A DNA stretch of 64,000 nucleotides. Source: Mycobacterium syngnathidarum. GTDB lineage: Bacteria > Actinomycetota > Actinomycetes > Mycobacteriales > Mycobacteriaceae. The notes beneath the pieces were generated by a model. That model was not told where the DNA came from, searched no databases, and saw nothing but the letters and a program-made list of their open reading frames with translations. Both the position numbers and the translations under genes were made by a program. Positions within the stretch are counted from its first letter, which is position 1, and each line of letters opens with the position of its first letter. Shown one piece after another: positions 53,890 through 63,712 of the stretch. The stretch lies in assembly GCF_001942625.1 (NCBI RefSeq), contig NZ_MLCL01000074.1, forward strand, positions 1 to 64,000. The letters are read 5' to 3'.

Positions 53890-54720
53890 ATGAAGTTCGG
53901 CATCGCCACCTTCGTCGACGACGACAGCATCGATCCGGTATCGCTTGCTCGCGCGATCGAGGAGCGGGGGTTCGCCTCGCTCATCGTTGCCGAGCACAGC
54001 CACATCCCCGTGAGCCGCGAGTCGCCATATCCGAACGGCGGGGACCTGCCGGCGTGGTACTACAACACGCTCGACCCGTTCGTCACCCTTGCTGCGGCCG
54101 CCGCGGTGACTTCCACGATCGACCTCGTCACGGGCGTCGCGTTGCTGATTCAGCGCGACCCGATCCACACCGCCAAGGAAGCCGCGAGCATCGACCTGAT
54201 CTCCGGCGGCCGGTTCGTGCTGGGCGTCGGCGCCGGCTGGAACCTGGAGGAGATGCGTGACCACGGCACCGACCCGAAAACCCGTGGCGCACTGCTGGAC
54301 GAGAGCATCGAAGCGGTCAAGACGTTGTGGACCGACGAGCCGGCCGAGTATCACGGCAGCTACGTCAACTTCGATTCCTCGTACTGCCGGCCCAAGCCGG
54401 TCCGCCGACCACATCCGCCCATCTACGTCGGCGGAAACTCCGATGCCACGGTCAAGCGCGTGATTCGCCATGAGGCGGGATGGATTTCGAATCCACTGCC
54501 CAGGACGGAGCTGACCAAACGGATCGGACAGATGCGTGACGGCGGTGCCGACGACGTGCCGCTGATGATGTTCGGCGCACCCGTCAAAACCGACTACTGG
54601 CGTGCCGCTGAGGATCTCGGCTTCGGCCAGCTGGGCCTGTTCCTGCCGTCCGTCGGCAAGGATGAGTCGCTACGCCTACTTGATGAGTTCGCAGAACAGG
54701 TACGCCAGTACCAGTCGTAG
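53890..54720 (+). CDS. LLM-class F420-dependent oxidoreductase
   Basis: A 276-residue luciferase-like (TIM-barrel) oxidoreductase. I took ATG 53890 (MKFGIATF) because this is the normal first strand; the frame opens earlier at 53830 inside a repeat. Segments typical of the TIGR03619 type are AEHSHIPVSRESPYPNGGDLP, STIDLVTGVALLIQRDP, SGGRFVLGVGAGWNLEEM and PIYVGGNSD. It uses reduced F420 or FMN in the cytoplasm. The gene stands alone, flanked by imperfect direct repeats, next to a broken sulfotransferase. The substrate is unknown. Confidence 0.9.
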   Translation: MKFGIATFVDDDSIDPVSLARAIEERGFASLIVAEHSHIPVSRESPYPNGGDLPAWYYNTLDPFVTLAAAAAVTSTIDLVTGVALLIQRDPIHTAKEAASIDLISGGRFVLGVGAGWNLEEMRDHGTDPKTRGALLDESIEAVKTLWTDEPAEYHGSYVNFDSSYCRPKPVRRPHPPIYVGGNSDATVKRVIRHEAGWISNPLPRTELTKRIGQMRDGGADDVPLMMFGAPVKTDYWRAAEDLGFGQLGLFLPSVGKDESLRLLDEFAEQVRQYQS

Positions 54721-54744
54721 GCCCATTGGTCTGGAGCGCTGGTG

Positions 54745-54815
54745 TCGCCGCTTTCCACCCAGGGGTCGCCAGGGCGCGCGGGCGACAGCGCAGCGGTAGA
54801 TAGCGGGGAGGCGTA
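54745..54815 (+). repeat. Imperfect direct repeat, right copy
   Basis: The second copy of the 71-bp repeat (see 53760-53830). Beyond 54816 it passes into the groEL2 promoter region. Confidence 0.6.
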
Positions 54816-54844
54816 ACCCCATGGCCGGGCCACGGCCAGACGAC

Positions 54845-54871
54845 CTTGCACTCGCCCTGGTCGAGTGCTAA
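54845..54871 (+). promoter_or_regulatory. CIRCE operator 1 (HrcA)
   Basis: CTTGCACTC, nine spacer bases, then GAGTGCTAA fit the CIRCE consensus TTAGCACTC-N9-GAGTGCTAA. Only the two outer bases of the left half differ from perfect symmetry. It is the upstream of two operators before groEL2 and predicts HrcA repression relieved on heat shock. Confidence 0.93.
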
Positions 54872-54879
54872 GAATGCAG

Positions 54880-54906
54880 TTGGCACTCTCGATCAGTGAG
54901 TGCTAG
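54880..54906 (+). promoter_or_regulatory. CIRCE operator 2 (HrcA)
   Basis: TTGGCACTC, nine spacer bases, then GAGTGCTAG form a second CIRCE match, 8 bp after the first. The two operators sit on about one helical face, about 35 bp centre to centre. The same double arrangement is, as I recall, upstream of groEL2 in M. tuberculosis. Confidence 0.93.
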
Positions 54907-54972
54907 GTCGGGACGGTGAGACCGGGGCCGCACCTGCGGGAGCACACCCTGGTCGTCCGTCGCGGGCACTGA

Positions 54973-56643
<1,671 letters not shown>

Positions 56644-56660
56644 GTCCTGCTCTTTACGGG

Positions 56661-56697
56661 AAATCCCCGGTGCGCCTGGCGCGCCGGGGATTTTTCG
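56661..56697 (+). terminator. Intrinsic terminator of groEL2
   Basis: A stem of about 15 bp (AAATCCCCGGTGCGC with GCGCGCCGGGGATTT, one G-T wobble) and a 4-nt loop run into TTTTT. This is a rare clear rho-independent terminator in this GC-rich window. It isolates groEL2 from the Bat-like operon 165 bp further on. Confidence 0.92.
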
Positions 56698-56830
56698 TCG
56701 GACCGAGCGGTCGGTTTGCTCGTCTGCACCCCATGGGCGCTGTGGCAAACCCGTGACCGGTGGGGTGAGATCACCGTGATACGGTGCGGGCGCTGATAGC
56801 TGTCGTGGTTTGTTTCGGGGGGAGATCGAA

Positions 56831-56866
56831 TTGTCGACGTTCCGCGCGCGCAGGTTTGCTGCGTGA
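56831..56866 (+). CDS. Eleven-codon translated leader (coupling mini-ORF)
   Basis: A TTG start (56831) preceded by a very strong GGGGGGAG (56817-56824, 6-nt spacing) encodes only STFRARRFAA after the initiator. Its TGA (56864-56866) overlaps the GTG start of the next gene as GTGA. That gene has no Shine-Dalgarno of its own, because the mini-ORF sequence occupies that position. It looks like a translational-coupling leader rather than a functional peptide. The alternative is that the true start of the big protein is further upstream, but no in-frame start with a good site exists. Confidence 0.6.
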   Translation: MSTFRARRFAA

Positions 56867-58149
56867 CTCATCCGCCGCATTCGCCGTTCGGGGGACCGAA
56901 CCCCGTCGACGACCATACGCCTCAGAATTCCGGCTATCGGCAAGCGCCGCCCCCGCCGCCTCCGGCTCCTGCTCCGCAGTGGGGTGCGCCCGCGCCGGGC
57001 GCCGCACCCCATCCCGGGTCGCACGGGTTCGACGCGCCCTCGCCCCCTGTGCAGCAGGCGCCGCCCCAGGCTGACTGGCGCGGCCCGTTGCAGCGCGACG
57101 TTCACAATCCCCAGATCGGGTTCCCTACACCGGTACCCGCGCCGCGTCGCAACAAGAAGGCATTGCTCATCACGGCCTGCGCCACCGGTGCGGTGTTGCT
57201 GATCGTCGGCGTCGTGGTGGGCATCGTGTCGTTCTCCGGCGGCGGCGCCGGTGGTATCGGTGGTGGCGGCGCCAGCACGGCCACCGACGCGGTCAAGGGC
57301 TACCTTGATGCCCTGTCGAAGGGAGATGCCAACGCCGCGTTGGCATTCGGATCCGACCAGCCTGCGTCGAAGGATTTTCTCACCGACGACGTCTTGAAGC
57401 AGCAGATCGCGAAGTGGCCGATCACCAACATCCGGATTCTCAACGCCAACGAGACCGGCGACATGGCGCAGGTACACGTGGTGGCCAACTTCGGTGACCA
57501 GACCTCCGACCAGACCCTGATGGTGAAGAAGCAGGACGGCGGCTGGAAGCTGTCCGGGGCGGCCGCCAAGATCAGCCTCACCGCGAGCGCGCTGACCACC
57601 AACCCGGTGACCGGCCAGCCCCTGCCCGCTCCGCCCGTATCGCTTTTCGGCAAACCGATTTCGGGTTCATCGGTGGTTTACGTGTTTCCCGGCTGGCTGG
57701 GACTGGATTCGGCGAACAAGTACATCTCGGTGACGGCGCAGCGGCCGGTGCTGCTTGAGGGCTTGGTGGCTCAGGGGGTCGCAATACCTGCCGGGCTCCA
57801 GGTGCAGTTGAGCGAGGCCGGGTCGGAGGCGGCCAAGAAAGCGGTCACCGACGCGATCACCGGGTGCGCGAAATCCACCGAGCTCTCACCCCCGGGATGC
57901 CCGCAGAGTGTCCGCAACCCGATGTTGGTGGACGGCACCGCGCACTGGGAGGCGCCCGCTGACCTCAGCGGCCTGCAATACAGCTTCATGTCGCTTGACA
58001 TGGGCGTGCGGGTGATGGGCACAGCGGAGTGGAAGCTCACCGCCAACAGCACCGACGGCACCCCCATGCAGGGCACCCCTCTCGTCCCGTTGATGGGGCA
58101 GATCGACATGACCCAGGAACCTCTGACAGTGAAGTGGGCCGGCAAATGA
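56863..58149 (+). CDS. Pro-rich single-span membrane protein of the Bat-like operon
   Basis: A 428-residue protein starting at GTG 56863. The N-terminal about 95 residues are Pro/Ala/Gln-rich and cytoplasmic, then one helix (about 105-127), a glycine-rich hinge (GGGAGGIGGGG) and an extracytoplasmic part. That part begins with a DUF4878/NTF2-like fold (ATDAVKGYLDALSKGDANAALAF) and continues with a second domain containing GCAKSTELSPPGCPQSV. It is the first full gene of the MoxR-DUF58-vWA operon. Its TGA overlaps the moxR ATG. The role is unknown, perhaps as an envelope client or sensor of the complex. Confidence 0.8.
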   Translation: MTHPPHSPFGGPNPVDDHTPQNSGYRQAPPPPPPAPAPQWGAPAPGAAPHPGSHGFDAPSPPVQQAPPQADWRGPLQRDVHNPQIGFPTPVPAPRRNKKALLITACATGAVLLIVGVVVGIVSFSGGGAGGIGGGGASTATDAVKGYLDALSKGDANAALAFGSDQPASKDFLTDDVLKQQIAKWPITNIRILNANETGDMAQVHVVANFGDQTSDQTLMVKKQDGGWKLSGAAAKISLTASALTTNPVTGQPLPAPPVSLFGKPISGSSVVYVFPGWLGLDSANKYISVTAQRPVLLEGLVAQGVAIPAGLQVQLSEAGSEAAKKAVTDAITGCAKSTELSPPGCPQSVRNPMLVDGTAHWEAPADLSGLQYSFMSLDMGVRVMGTAEWKLTANSTDGTPMQGTPLVPLMGQIDMTQEPLTVKWAGK

Positions 58150-59147
58150 GCGTCGCCATGGCACCCCAGCCCACCCGGGAGGAGATCGACCGGGCGCGCG
58201 CGGTGGTCGGCGCGTTGTCCAACGCCTTCGCCGCCAAGGTCGTAGGTCAGAGCGGGTTGCAACAGAGCCTGCTGATCGGTCTGCTGACCGGAGGGCACGT
58301 CCTGCTGGAAAGTGTTCCGGGGCTTGCGAAGACGACAGCGGCCCGGGCGGTCGCCGATGCGGTGCAGGCCAACTTCCGGCGCATTCAGTGCACCCCAGAC
58401 CTGCTTCCCAGCGACATCATCGGCACTCAGATCTTCGACGCCTCCCGGGGCGCCTTCCACACCCAGTTGGGTCCGGTCCACGCCAATATCGTGTTGCTCG
58501 ACGAGATCAACCGGTCCAGCGCGAAGACCCAGAGCGCCATGCTGGAGGCGATGGAGGAACGCCAGACCAGTATCGCCGGCGAGGTCTACAAGATCCCCGA
58601 ACCGTTCCTGGTGCTCGCCACCCAGAACCCGGTGGACCAGGAGGGCACCTATCCGCTGCCGGAAGCGCAGATGGACCGGTTCATGTTCAAGGAGATCTTG
58701 ACCTATCCGACGCCACAGGAGGAGTCGGAGATGGTCTTCCGGATCGACGCGGGGGTGTACACCAACCGCCGTACCGCGGCAGTGGCCTCACTCGAGGACA
58801 TCCTCTACATCCGCGACGTGGTTCGGCGGGTCTATCTCGACCCCGCGATCGTCAACTACATCACCCAGATGGTTGCGGTGACACGTGCTCCGCAGCAGTA
58901 CCTTCCGGCGAACCTGGCCCGGCTCATCGAGTACGGCGCCAGCCCGCGCGCGACCATCGCCTTCACCAAGTCCGCGCGGGCGCTCGCCCTGCTGTCGGGG
59001 CGCAACCATGTGCTGCCCGACGACGTCAAGGCCCTCGCGCACCGGATCCTGCGGCATCGGCTGATTCTCGGCTTCGAGGCAGTGGCCCAGAATGTCACAC
59101 CGGAAGTGTTGATAGACAACATTGTTCGGATAGTGCGTACTCCGTAG
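58146..59147 (+). CDS. moxR: MoxR-family AAA ATPase
   Basis: A 333-residue classical MoxR ATPase. Walker A is ESVPGLAKTT (GLAKT variant typical of MoxR), Walker B LLDEINRSSAKTQSA with DEINR, sensor ATQNPVDQEGTYPLPEAQMDRFMF. It starts at ATG 58146 (ATGA overlap). The upstream in-frame extension lies in the previous gene. It is the ATPase of the operon that also encodes DUF58 and two vWA-like membrane proteins, the textbook MoxR-DUF58-vWA arrangement. MoxR proteins assist assembly or activation of partners. The clients here are unknown. Confidence 0.95.
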   Translation: MSVAMAPQPTREEIDRARAVVGALSNAFAAKVVGQSGLQQSLLIGLLTGGHVLLESVPGLAKTTAARAVADAVQANFRRIQCTPDLLPSDIIGTQIFDASRGAFHTQLGPVHANIVLLDEINRSSAKTQSAMLEAMEERQTSIAGEVYKIPEPFLVLATQNPVDQEGTYPLPEAQMDRFMFKEILTYPTPQEESEMVFRIDAGVYTNRRTAAVASLEDILYIRDVVRRVYLDPAIVNYITQMVAVTRAPQQYLPANLARLIEYGASPRATIAFTKSARALALLSGRNHVLPDDVKALAHRILRHRLILGFEAVAQNVTPEVLIDNIVRIVRTP

Positions 59148-59152
59148 TCGCT

Positions 59153-60052
59153 ATGGGAGTGCTACTGCAGGAGGTGAAGGCGCAGACCCTCGCCGGTAAC
59201 CGGCTGTCCGGTCCGAGCGGGGTGTCCCGTGGCCTTCTCGAGGGGGAGCATCGCTCGATGTTCCACGGGCGCAGCCTGGAGTTCGACGACCTGCGCCCTT
59301 ACATCCCGGGCGACGACGTCCGCGACATCGACTGGAAGGCCTCGGCGCGTTCGACCGACGTGCTGGTGAAGCGGTTCGTCTCCTACCGGCAGCAGCGGGT
59401 GCTGATGGTCGTCGACCTCGGCCGGAACATGCTCGCGCTGGCCGCCGGGGGAGAGGTTAAACAGCGGGTAGTGCTCAATGCGGTCGGTCTGGTGGGGCTC
59501 ATCGCGATCAGCAAGGGCGACGAGATGGGTCTGGTGTACGGGGACGCCACCGGCTCGGCGCACATGCCGAACCGGCGTGGCGAGGCGCACCTCGAGCACA
59601 TCCTGGAGCGGGTCAACCGACATCAGGTGGCCGACAGCGCGCGCAGCGAGCTTGCCACCCAATTGGATTACGTGCAGCAGCATTTCCGGCGCCGGCACAT
59701 CGTCTTCGTGATCTCCGACGAACCGGATGTCTCACCGCTTCTGGCCGAGCAGTTCCGCAAGGTCGGAGCTCGCCACGACGTGTACTGGATCACGGTGCGG
59801 GATGCGCCGCTGATCGGTGTACCGGCATTCGGCGGCGAAGGTTATGACGTCGAAAGCGGTAGAACCCTGCTGCGCGAGGAGATCCTCGGCCACCGGGTGC
59901 TGGAGGCATACCGTCGGGCCGAGGCACGACGGGAGGCCGCCTTCGCCGAATACGTCGACAGCTCGGCGATCCCGTGCGCCCGGGTGTCCGCGAGCGGCGA
60001 GCTGTTCGGTGCCGTCACCCTGATGCTGAAGAAGGCCAGCCGTGGCAAATGA
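59153..60052 (+). CDS. DUF58 protein
   Basis: A 299-residue soluble protein starting at ATG 59153, 5 bp after moxR. The DUF58 signature FDDLRPYIPGDDVRDIDWKASAR occupies about residues 44-66. It has a vWA-like fold in the second half (VLMVVDLGRNM, in which the DxSxS is altered). DUF58 proteins invariably accompany MoxR. The last codons overlap the next gene by 11 nt. Confidence 0.93.
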   Translation: MGVLLQEVKAQTLAGNRLSGPSGVSRGLLEGEHRSMFHGRSLEFDDLRPYIPGDDVRDIDWKASARSTDVLVKRFVSYRQQRVLMVVDLGRNMLALAAGGEVKQRVVLNAVGLVGLIAISKGDEMGLVYGDATGSAHMPNRRGEAHLEHILERVNRHQVADSARSELATQLDYVQQHFRRRHIVFVISDEPDVSPLLAEQFRKVGARHDVYWITVRDAPLIGVPAFGGEGYDVESGRTLLREEILGHRVLEAYRRAEARREAAFAEYVDSSAIPCARVSASGELFGAVTLMLKKASRGK

Positions 60053-60515
60053 CTATCTCAAGTGGATCGTTGCGCCGCTGCCGTATTCGGTGGGATGGCT
60101 GGTGCTGGGCGTGCTGTTGATCCTGGGGGTCATCGGATGGTTCGTCGGGGTCGTGGTGTGGACGCTTCCGGTGCAACGGCTGCGCAGCATCCCGGTGATT
60201 CGGGACATCAGTGCACGGGTGCTGCGACGCAAGTTCGGCACCGCGATCGGCAGGGTCAGCGACCGCTACGACGCCGGAGAGCTTACATCGCGTCAGGCAT
60301 ACACCGCGATGAGCCGGATACTGCGGAACTTCCTCTACCTCCAGACCGGGGTCGCCGCGCCGTACATGGCGCTGGGCGAGGTGGCCGGTAGTGCCGCCGC
60401 GGCGGCAGCACCGGCCGTGTCGGCCCTGTACTCGAAACAGTTCGAGCTCGAAGACAATCCGGACGTCGCTGCCACAGCAGCCCAGGTGCGGAGCACGATC
60501 CAGTCATGGAGCTGA
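60042..60515 (+). CDS. Membrane protein of the Bat-like operon, unknown
   Basis: A 157-residue protein starting at GTG 60042 inside the DUF58 3' end. A hydrophobic hairpin (about residues 14-43) is followed by a soluble helical region with a stretch of alanines (GSAAAAAAPAVSAL). It occupies the position of the BatB/DUF4381-like small membrane protein in Bat operons, but the sequence is too divergent for a confident family call. Confidence 0.8.
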   Translation: MANDYLKWIVAPLPYSVGWLVLGVLLILGVIGWFVGVVVWTLPVQRLRSIPVIRDISARVLRRKFGTAIGRVSDRYDAGELTSRQAYTAMSRILRNFLYLQTGVAAPYMALGEVAGSAAAAAAPAVSALYSKQFELEDNPDVAATAAQVRSTIQSWS

Positions 60516-61573
60516 AGTGGGGATGGGTCGTGATCGTCGGCCTGGTGGCGCTCGTCGCCATCGTGCTCGCCGCGTTCCTGTGGCCGATGCGGCGGCAACC
60601 ACGACGGTTGCGCCCGTTGGCCTGGGTCGGTCGGCTCACCGAGATGCCCGAGTATGTGCGGGCCTACCGACGTTACCGAATCTTGTTGACGGCCATCGCT
60701 GTCACCACGGTGGCCGTGCTGATGTGCGCCATCGTCGCGACTGCCCGCCCGGTCAGTTCCCAGGCCACCGCGGCTGAGGTCAACCGTGCGCATCCCGAGG
60801 ATGTGATGCTCTGCCTGCAGGACGATCCGGCCTCCCACGACGCGTCGGTGCTGCTGTCCTACTTCGCCGGCCAGGCCGCCGGATTCGACTCGCAACGGCT
60901 CGGCCTCACTTCCCGTGCCAACCGGGTGATCCCGCTGACCCGGGACTATCCCTTTCTTGAGGACGAACTCGGTCGGTACGCCAGCCTGGAGCGGCTGCGG
61001 TCCGAGCAGAGCCCCACTCCCGAGGACACCGCCGTCCTGCAACGCGCCCAATACGAATTCGGCAGGGCGGTCGGTTACACGGACTACCAGCTGACCGTCA
61101 ACGACGCACTTGCCATGTGTATGAAGGGCTTTCCCGGAGCAGGCAAGCCGTCGGACACCCGGCGTTCGGTGATCTACATGGGCCCGGCCGGCTCGGCGGC
61201 AACGCCGATCTTCTCCGATGACGGGCTGGCGGACCTGGCCCGGTCCTCGGGAATCCAGGTCAACGTGTTGACCAGTTCGACTCTCGACGCCAGCGGCGGG
61301 CTCAGCGAGCTCACCAAGGCCACCGGTGGACGCTTCATCAGCTACGTCACGGCAGCAGATGCCGACGGCGGAACCCCGCACGGCGACCAGGATTCGTTGG
61401 ACAAGGCGCTACGCAGTCACCTCGACGACATCCGCTCACATCCGCCGGAGGTGACGGCTTCGGACGGGACGATCATGGTCCAGCAGTTGCGTGACCGCCC
61501 CAACCTGGTGCTCACCGTCGGGCTCGCGATAGTGATCGTCTTCGCCATCAGCCTCGCGGGGGTGCGGCGATGA
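60506..61573 (+). CDS. BatA-like membrane protein with degenerate vWA fold
   Basis: A 355-residue protein starting at ATG 60506, overlapping the previous gene by 10 nt. The hydrophobic segments are near residues 7-27, 58-80 and 330-350, so the large central domain faces outside between helices. The vWA-like core starts at about 95 (EDVMLCLQDDPASHDASVLL), but the MIDAS DxSxS is absent (LQDDPAS). It is therefore probably a non-metal-binding vWA relative. The TGA overlaps the next ATG. Confidence 0.8.
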   Translation: MELKWGWVVIVGLVALVAIVLAAFLWPMRRQPRRLRPLAWVGRLTEMPEYVRAYRRYRILLTAIAVTTVAVLMCAIVATARPVSSQATAAEVNRAHPEDVMLCLQDDPASHDASVLLSYFAGQAAGFDSQRLGLTSRANRVIPLTRDYPFLEDELGRYASLERLRSEQSPTPEDTAVLQRAQYEFGRAVGYTDYQLTVNDALAMCMKGFPGAGKPSDTRRSVIYMGPAGSAATPIFSDDGLADLARSSGIQVNVLTSSTLDASGGLSELTKATGGRFISYVTAADADGGTPHGDQDSLDKALRSHLDDIRSHPPEVTASDGTIMVQQLRDRPNLVLTVGLAIVIVFAISLAGVRR

Positions 61574-62622
61574 CATTCGAGCCCGTCCTGGCCTGGTGGG
61601 TGTTCCTCTTGTTGGCGGGGCTGACGCTGGTACTGCGGATGTACACGCTCTATCGGGTGCTCGTGGTGGTGGGGAAAGACAGCCAGCGCAAGGTCGTCGT
61701 GCGGTGGAGTCTGTTGACGCTGGTGATCGTGTGCTTGTTGGCGGCCGCGGTGCGGCCCGGGATCGAGGCCGACACCCACCCGGTGAACCAGGCAGCCGCC
61801 GACGCCGCCGCCAACAACAACGTGAACGTGTTCTTCGTGGTCGACCGATCGCTGAACTCCCGCGCAGAAGACTTCGGCAACAACCAGTTTCGGATGGCCG
61901 GGATCCGCACCGACATGCAGGCGATCGTCGACCAATACCCGTCCGGACGCTTCTCGATAACGTCGTTCGCGACCAAGGACCGGGTCGATTGGCCGCTCTC
62001 CGACGACGTCTGGAGTCTGCGGGCGCTGCTCAAGAACTATTCGGCCTACGAATCGGAATTCGACTCGGTCTACCAGGTGGACGTGGGTGCCGCGGCCGAT
62101 CAACTGAACCGTCAGCTCGAGCTTGCCGCCCGGCAGTACCCGGGCTCGAACAACCTGGTCTTCTATCTCGGCGAGGGCGCCGGGATCTCGAAGCGGACAG
62201 CAACCGCCTTCGACATCCCGTCCGGGTTGGTGGCCGGCGGCGCAGTGCTGGGATACGGCACACCGGCCGGCGGGCCAGTGGCCAGCAAGATCGGTGCCAA
62301 CGGCGAGATCACCTACTTCCCGGACCCGGCAGGCGGTGGCGGACAGTTCCTTTCCCCGCTGGACGAAGCCTCGCTGCGGACCGTGGCCGAGCAACTGCAC
62401 GTGCCGTACTTCCAACGTGGTCTCGGTGACTCGACGTCGACGATCATCCCCGCGGTGGACGAGGGATCTTCGACAGCGGTGCAGCAGCAAGTTTCGATGC
62501 CGGGCGATCGCACCGAGTTCTATTGGATCTTCACGGCCATCGCGATGCTGTTGATGTTCTATGAGCTGTTCGCGATGGCGCGGGAGTACCGGGTCTCCCG
62601 CAGGACCGGGCGGGACGCATGA
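61570..62622 (+). CDS. BatA-like vWA-type membrane protein
   Basis: A 350-residue protein. Two N-terminal helices (about 10-30 and 45-63) and one near the C-terminus (316-336) enclose a vWA-like domain. Strand 1 is NVFFVVDRSLNSRAEDF, where Asp-x-Ser-x-Asn partly preserves the DxSxS MIDAS. The later LVFYLGEGAG strand is typical. This and the previous protein form the usual tandem vWA pair of Bat-like operons. Both junctions are 4-nt ATGA overlaps. Confidence 0.85.
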   Translation: MTFEPVLAWWVFLLLAGLTLVLRMYTLYRVLVVVGKDSQRKVVVRWSLLTLVIVCLLAAAVRPGIEADTHPVNQAAADAAANNNVNVFFVVDRSLNSRAEDFGNNQFRMAGIRTDMQAIVDQYPSGRFSITSFATKDRVDWPLSDDVWSLRALLKNYSAYESEFDSVYQVDVGAAADQLNRQLELAARQYPGSNNLVFYLGEGAGISKRTATAFDIPSGLVAGGAVLGYGTPAGGPVASKIGANGEITYFPDPAGGGGQFLSPLDEASLRTVAEQLHVPYFQRGLGDSTSTIIPAVDEGSSTAVQQQVSMPGDRTEFYWIFTAIAMLLMFYELFAMAREYRVSRRTGRDA

Positions 62623-63692
62623 TGCCGAGCGGACGTGGTATCCCGGCATTCCGGTTGGTGCTCAACACGATCGGTGCGTACTTCTCGCACGGACCGAGCC
62701 GCAAAGTCCTGCGACGACGGCTGATCGTGTTCTCGATTCTGCCGGCCGTGCTGCTCGTGGGGATTGCGGTCAAACTGATCACGATGGTGGTCTACGGCAG
62801 TTCCGCCAGATCCGACTACCTCGCCTACAACTCCTACGGTCTGGCCGACGATGTGCGGACGCTCAAGTCGCTCAACGTGATCGACTCCTACAAGCCCTAT
62901 TTCGCCGACGGTGACCGCTACGTGCTGGAAGGGAAACTGGCCGAGGCCGAGTCGGAGTTCAAGAAGTCGCTGTCGCTGGTCAGCCAGGCGCGATCATGCC
63001 CGGTGCGAATCAATCTCGAAGTGGTGCTGGAGACACTCGGAGATCTCAAGAACGCCGACAAGCACCGTGACGAGGCGAAGTCGCTCTGGACCGAGGCGCT
63101 GAAGGTGACGCAGGAGGCACCCGGGGGCTGTTTCGACACGACGACCGAACCCGACGAAGAGCGCCGCAAGCACCTCAACGAGACCGAACAGCGGCTCCAG
63201 GACAAGTTGAAGGATCCCGAGTCGCCGGACGGTGGCCAGGGCCAGGGCCAGGGCCAGGGCCAGGGCCAGGGCGGCGGCGGCCAAGGGCAGGGCCAGGGGG
63301 ACCAGGGGCAGAACGATCAGGGTCAAGGTCAAGGCGAAGGCCAAGGTCAAGGTGGCCAGGGACAAAACGGCCAAGGTGACGGTGGCCAAGGTCAGGGCGA
63401 GGGTGACCCGGGCCAATCCCTCCAGGGCGACCCGGGGCAGAACAGCCAGGGCCAAGGTGAGCAAGGCCAAGGTGAGCCGGGAGAAAACGGCCAGGGCCAG
63501 GACGGCGAGAGCGGTCAGGGCAGCGGTGAGTCGAAAGCCGACCCGACGCCGGACACCGTCGGTGCGGACCGTGTCGCCACCGAATCGGATGGTGTGGCCA
63601 CGCACCAGTTGAATCCGGGACAGGGTGATCCGGGCGACGTGATCCAGCGAGTGCTCGAAGACACCAACGCCAGCGGTTCTGACCGGGAGTGA
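62619..63692 (+). CDS. BatC-like TPR protein with long Gly-Gln repeat
   Basis: A 357-residue protein with one membrane helix (about 35-58). An extracytoplasmic TPR-like region follows (RYVLEGKLAEAESEFKKSLSLVSQ … NADKHRDEAKSLWTEAL). A low-complexity region of Gly-Gln repeats spans about residues 204-305, before an acidic tail. It starts at one of two ATGs (62619/62622) overlapping the vWA stop. BatC/BatE proteins with TPRs end many Bat operons, but this GQ tract is unusual and may be surface exposed or form a flexible arm. Confidence 0.85.
   Translation: MMPSGRGIPAFRLVLNTIGAYFSHGPSRKVLRRRLIVFSILPAVLLVGIAVKLITMVVYGSSARSDYLAYNSYGLADDVRTLKSLNVIDSYKPYFADGDRYVLEGKLAEAESEFKKSLSLVSQARSCPVRINLEVVLETLGDLKNADKHRDEAKSLWTEALKVTQEAPGGCFDTTTEPDEERRKHLNETEQRLQDKLKDPESPDGGQGQGQGQGQGQGGGGQGQGQGDQGQNDQGQGQGEGQGQGGQGQNGQGDGGQGQGEGDPGQSLQGDPGQNSQGQGEQGQGEPGENGQGQDGESGQGSGESKADPTPDTVGADRVATESDGVATHQLNPGQGDPGDVIQRVLEDTNASGSDRE
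63232..63530 (+). repeat. Gly-Gln-coding low-complexity repeat
   Basis: About 300 bp of irregular GGYCARGGY-type hexamers encode the GQ tract of the terminal Bat-like protein. Perfect GGCCAG runs lie at the 5' end (about 63235-63270) and diverged copies follow, so the tract probably grows by slippage. It is in frame throughout. Confidence 0.92.
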
Positions 63693-63712
63693 CAGCGGGG
63701 GCGCTTGCGGCG

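Noticed and set aside
63232..63530. Possible CRISPR or tandem-array signal in the GQ region
   Set aside because: The repeats are hexamer-like, in frame, without spacers, and fully explained as protein low complexity.
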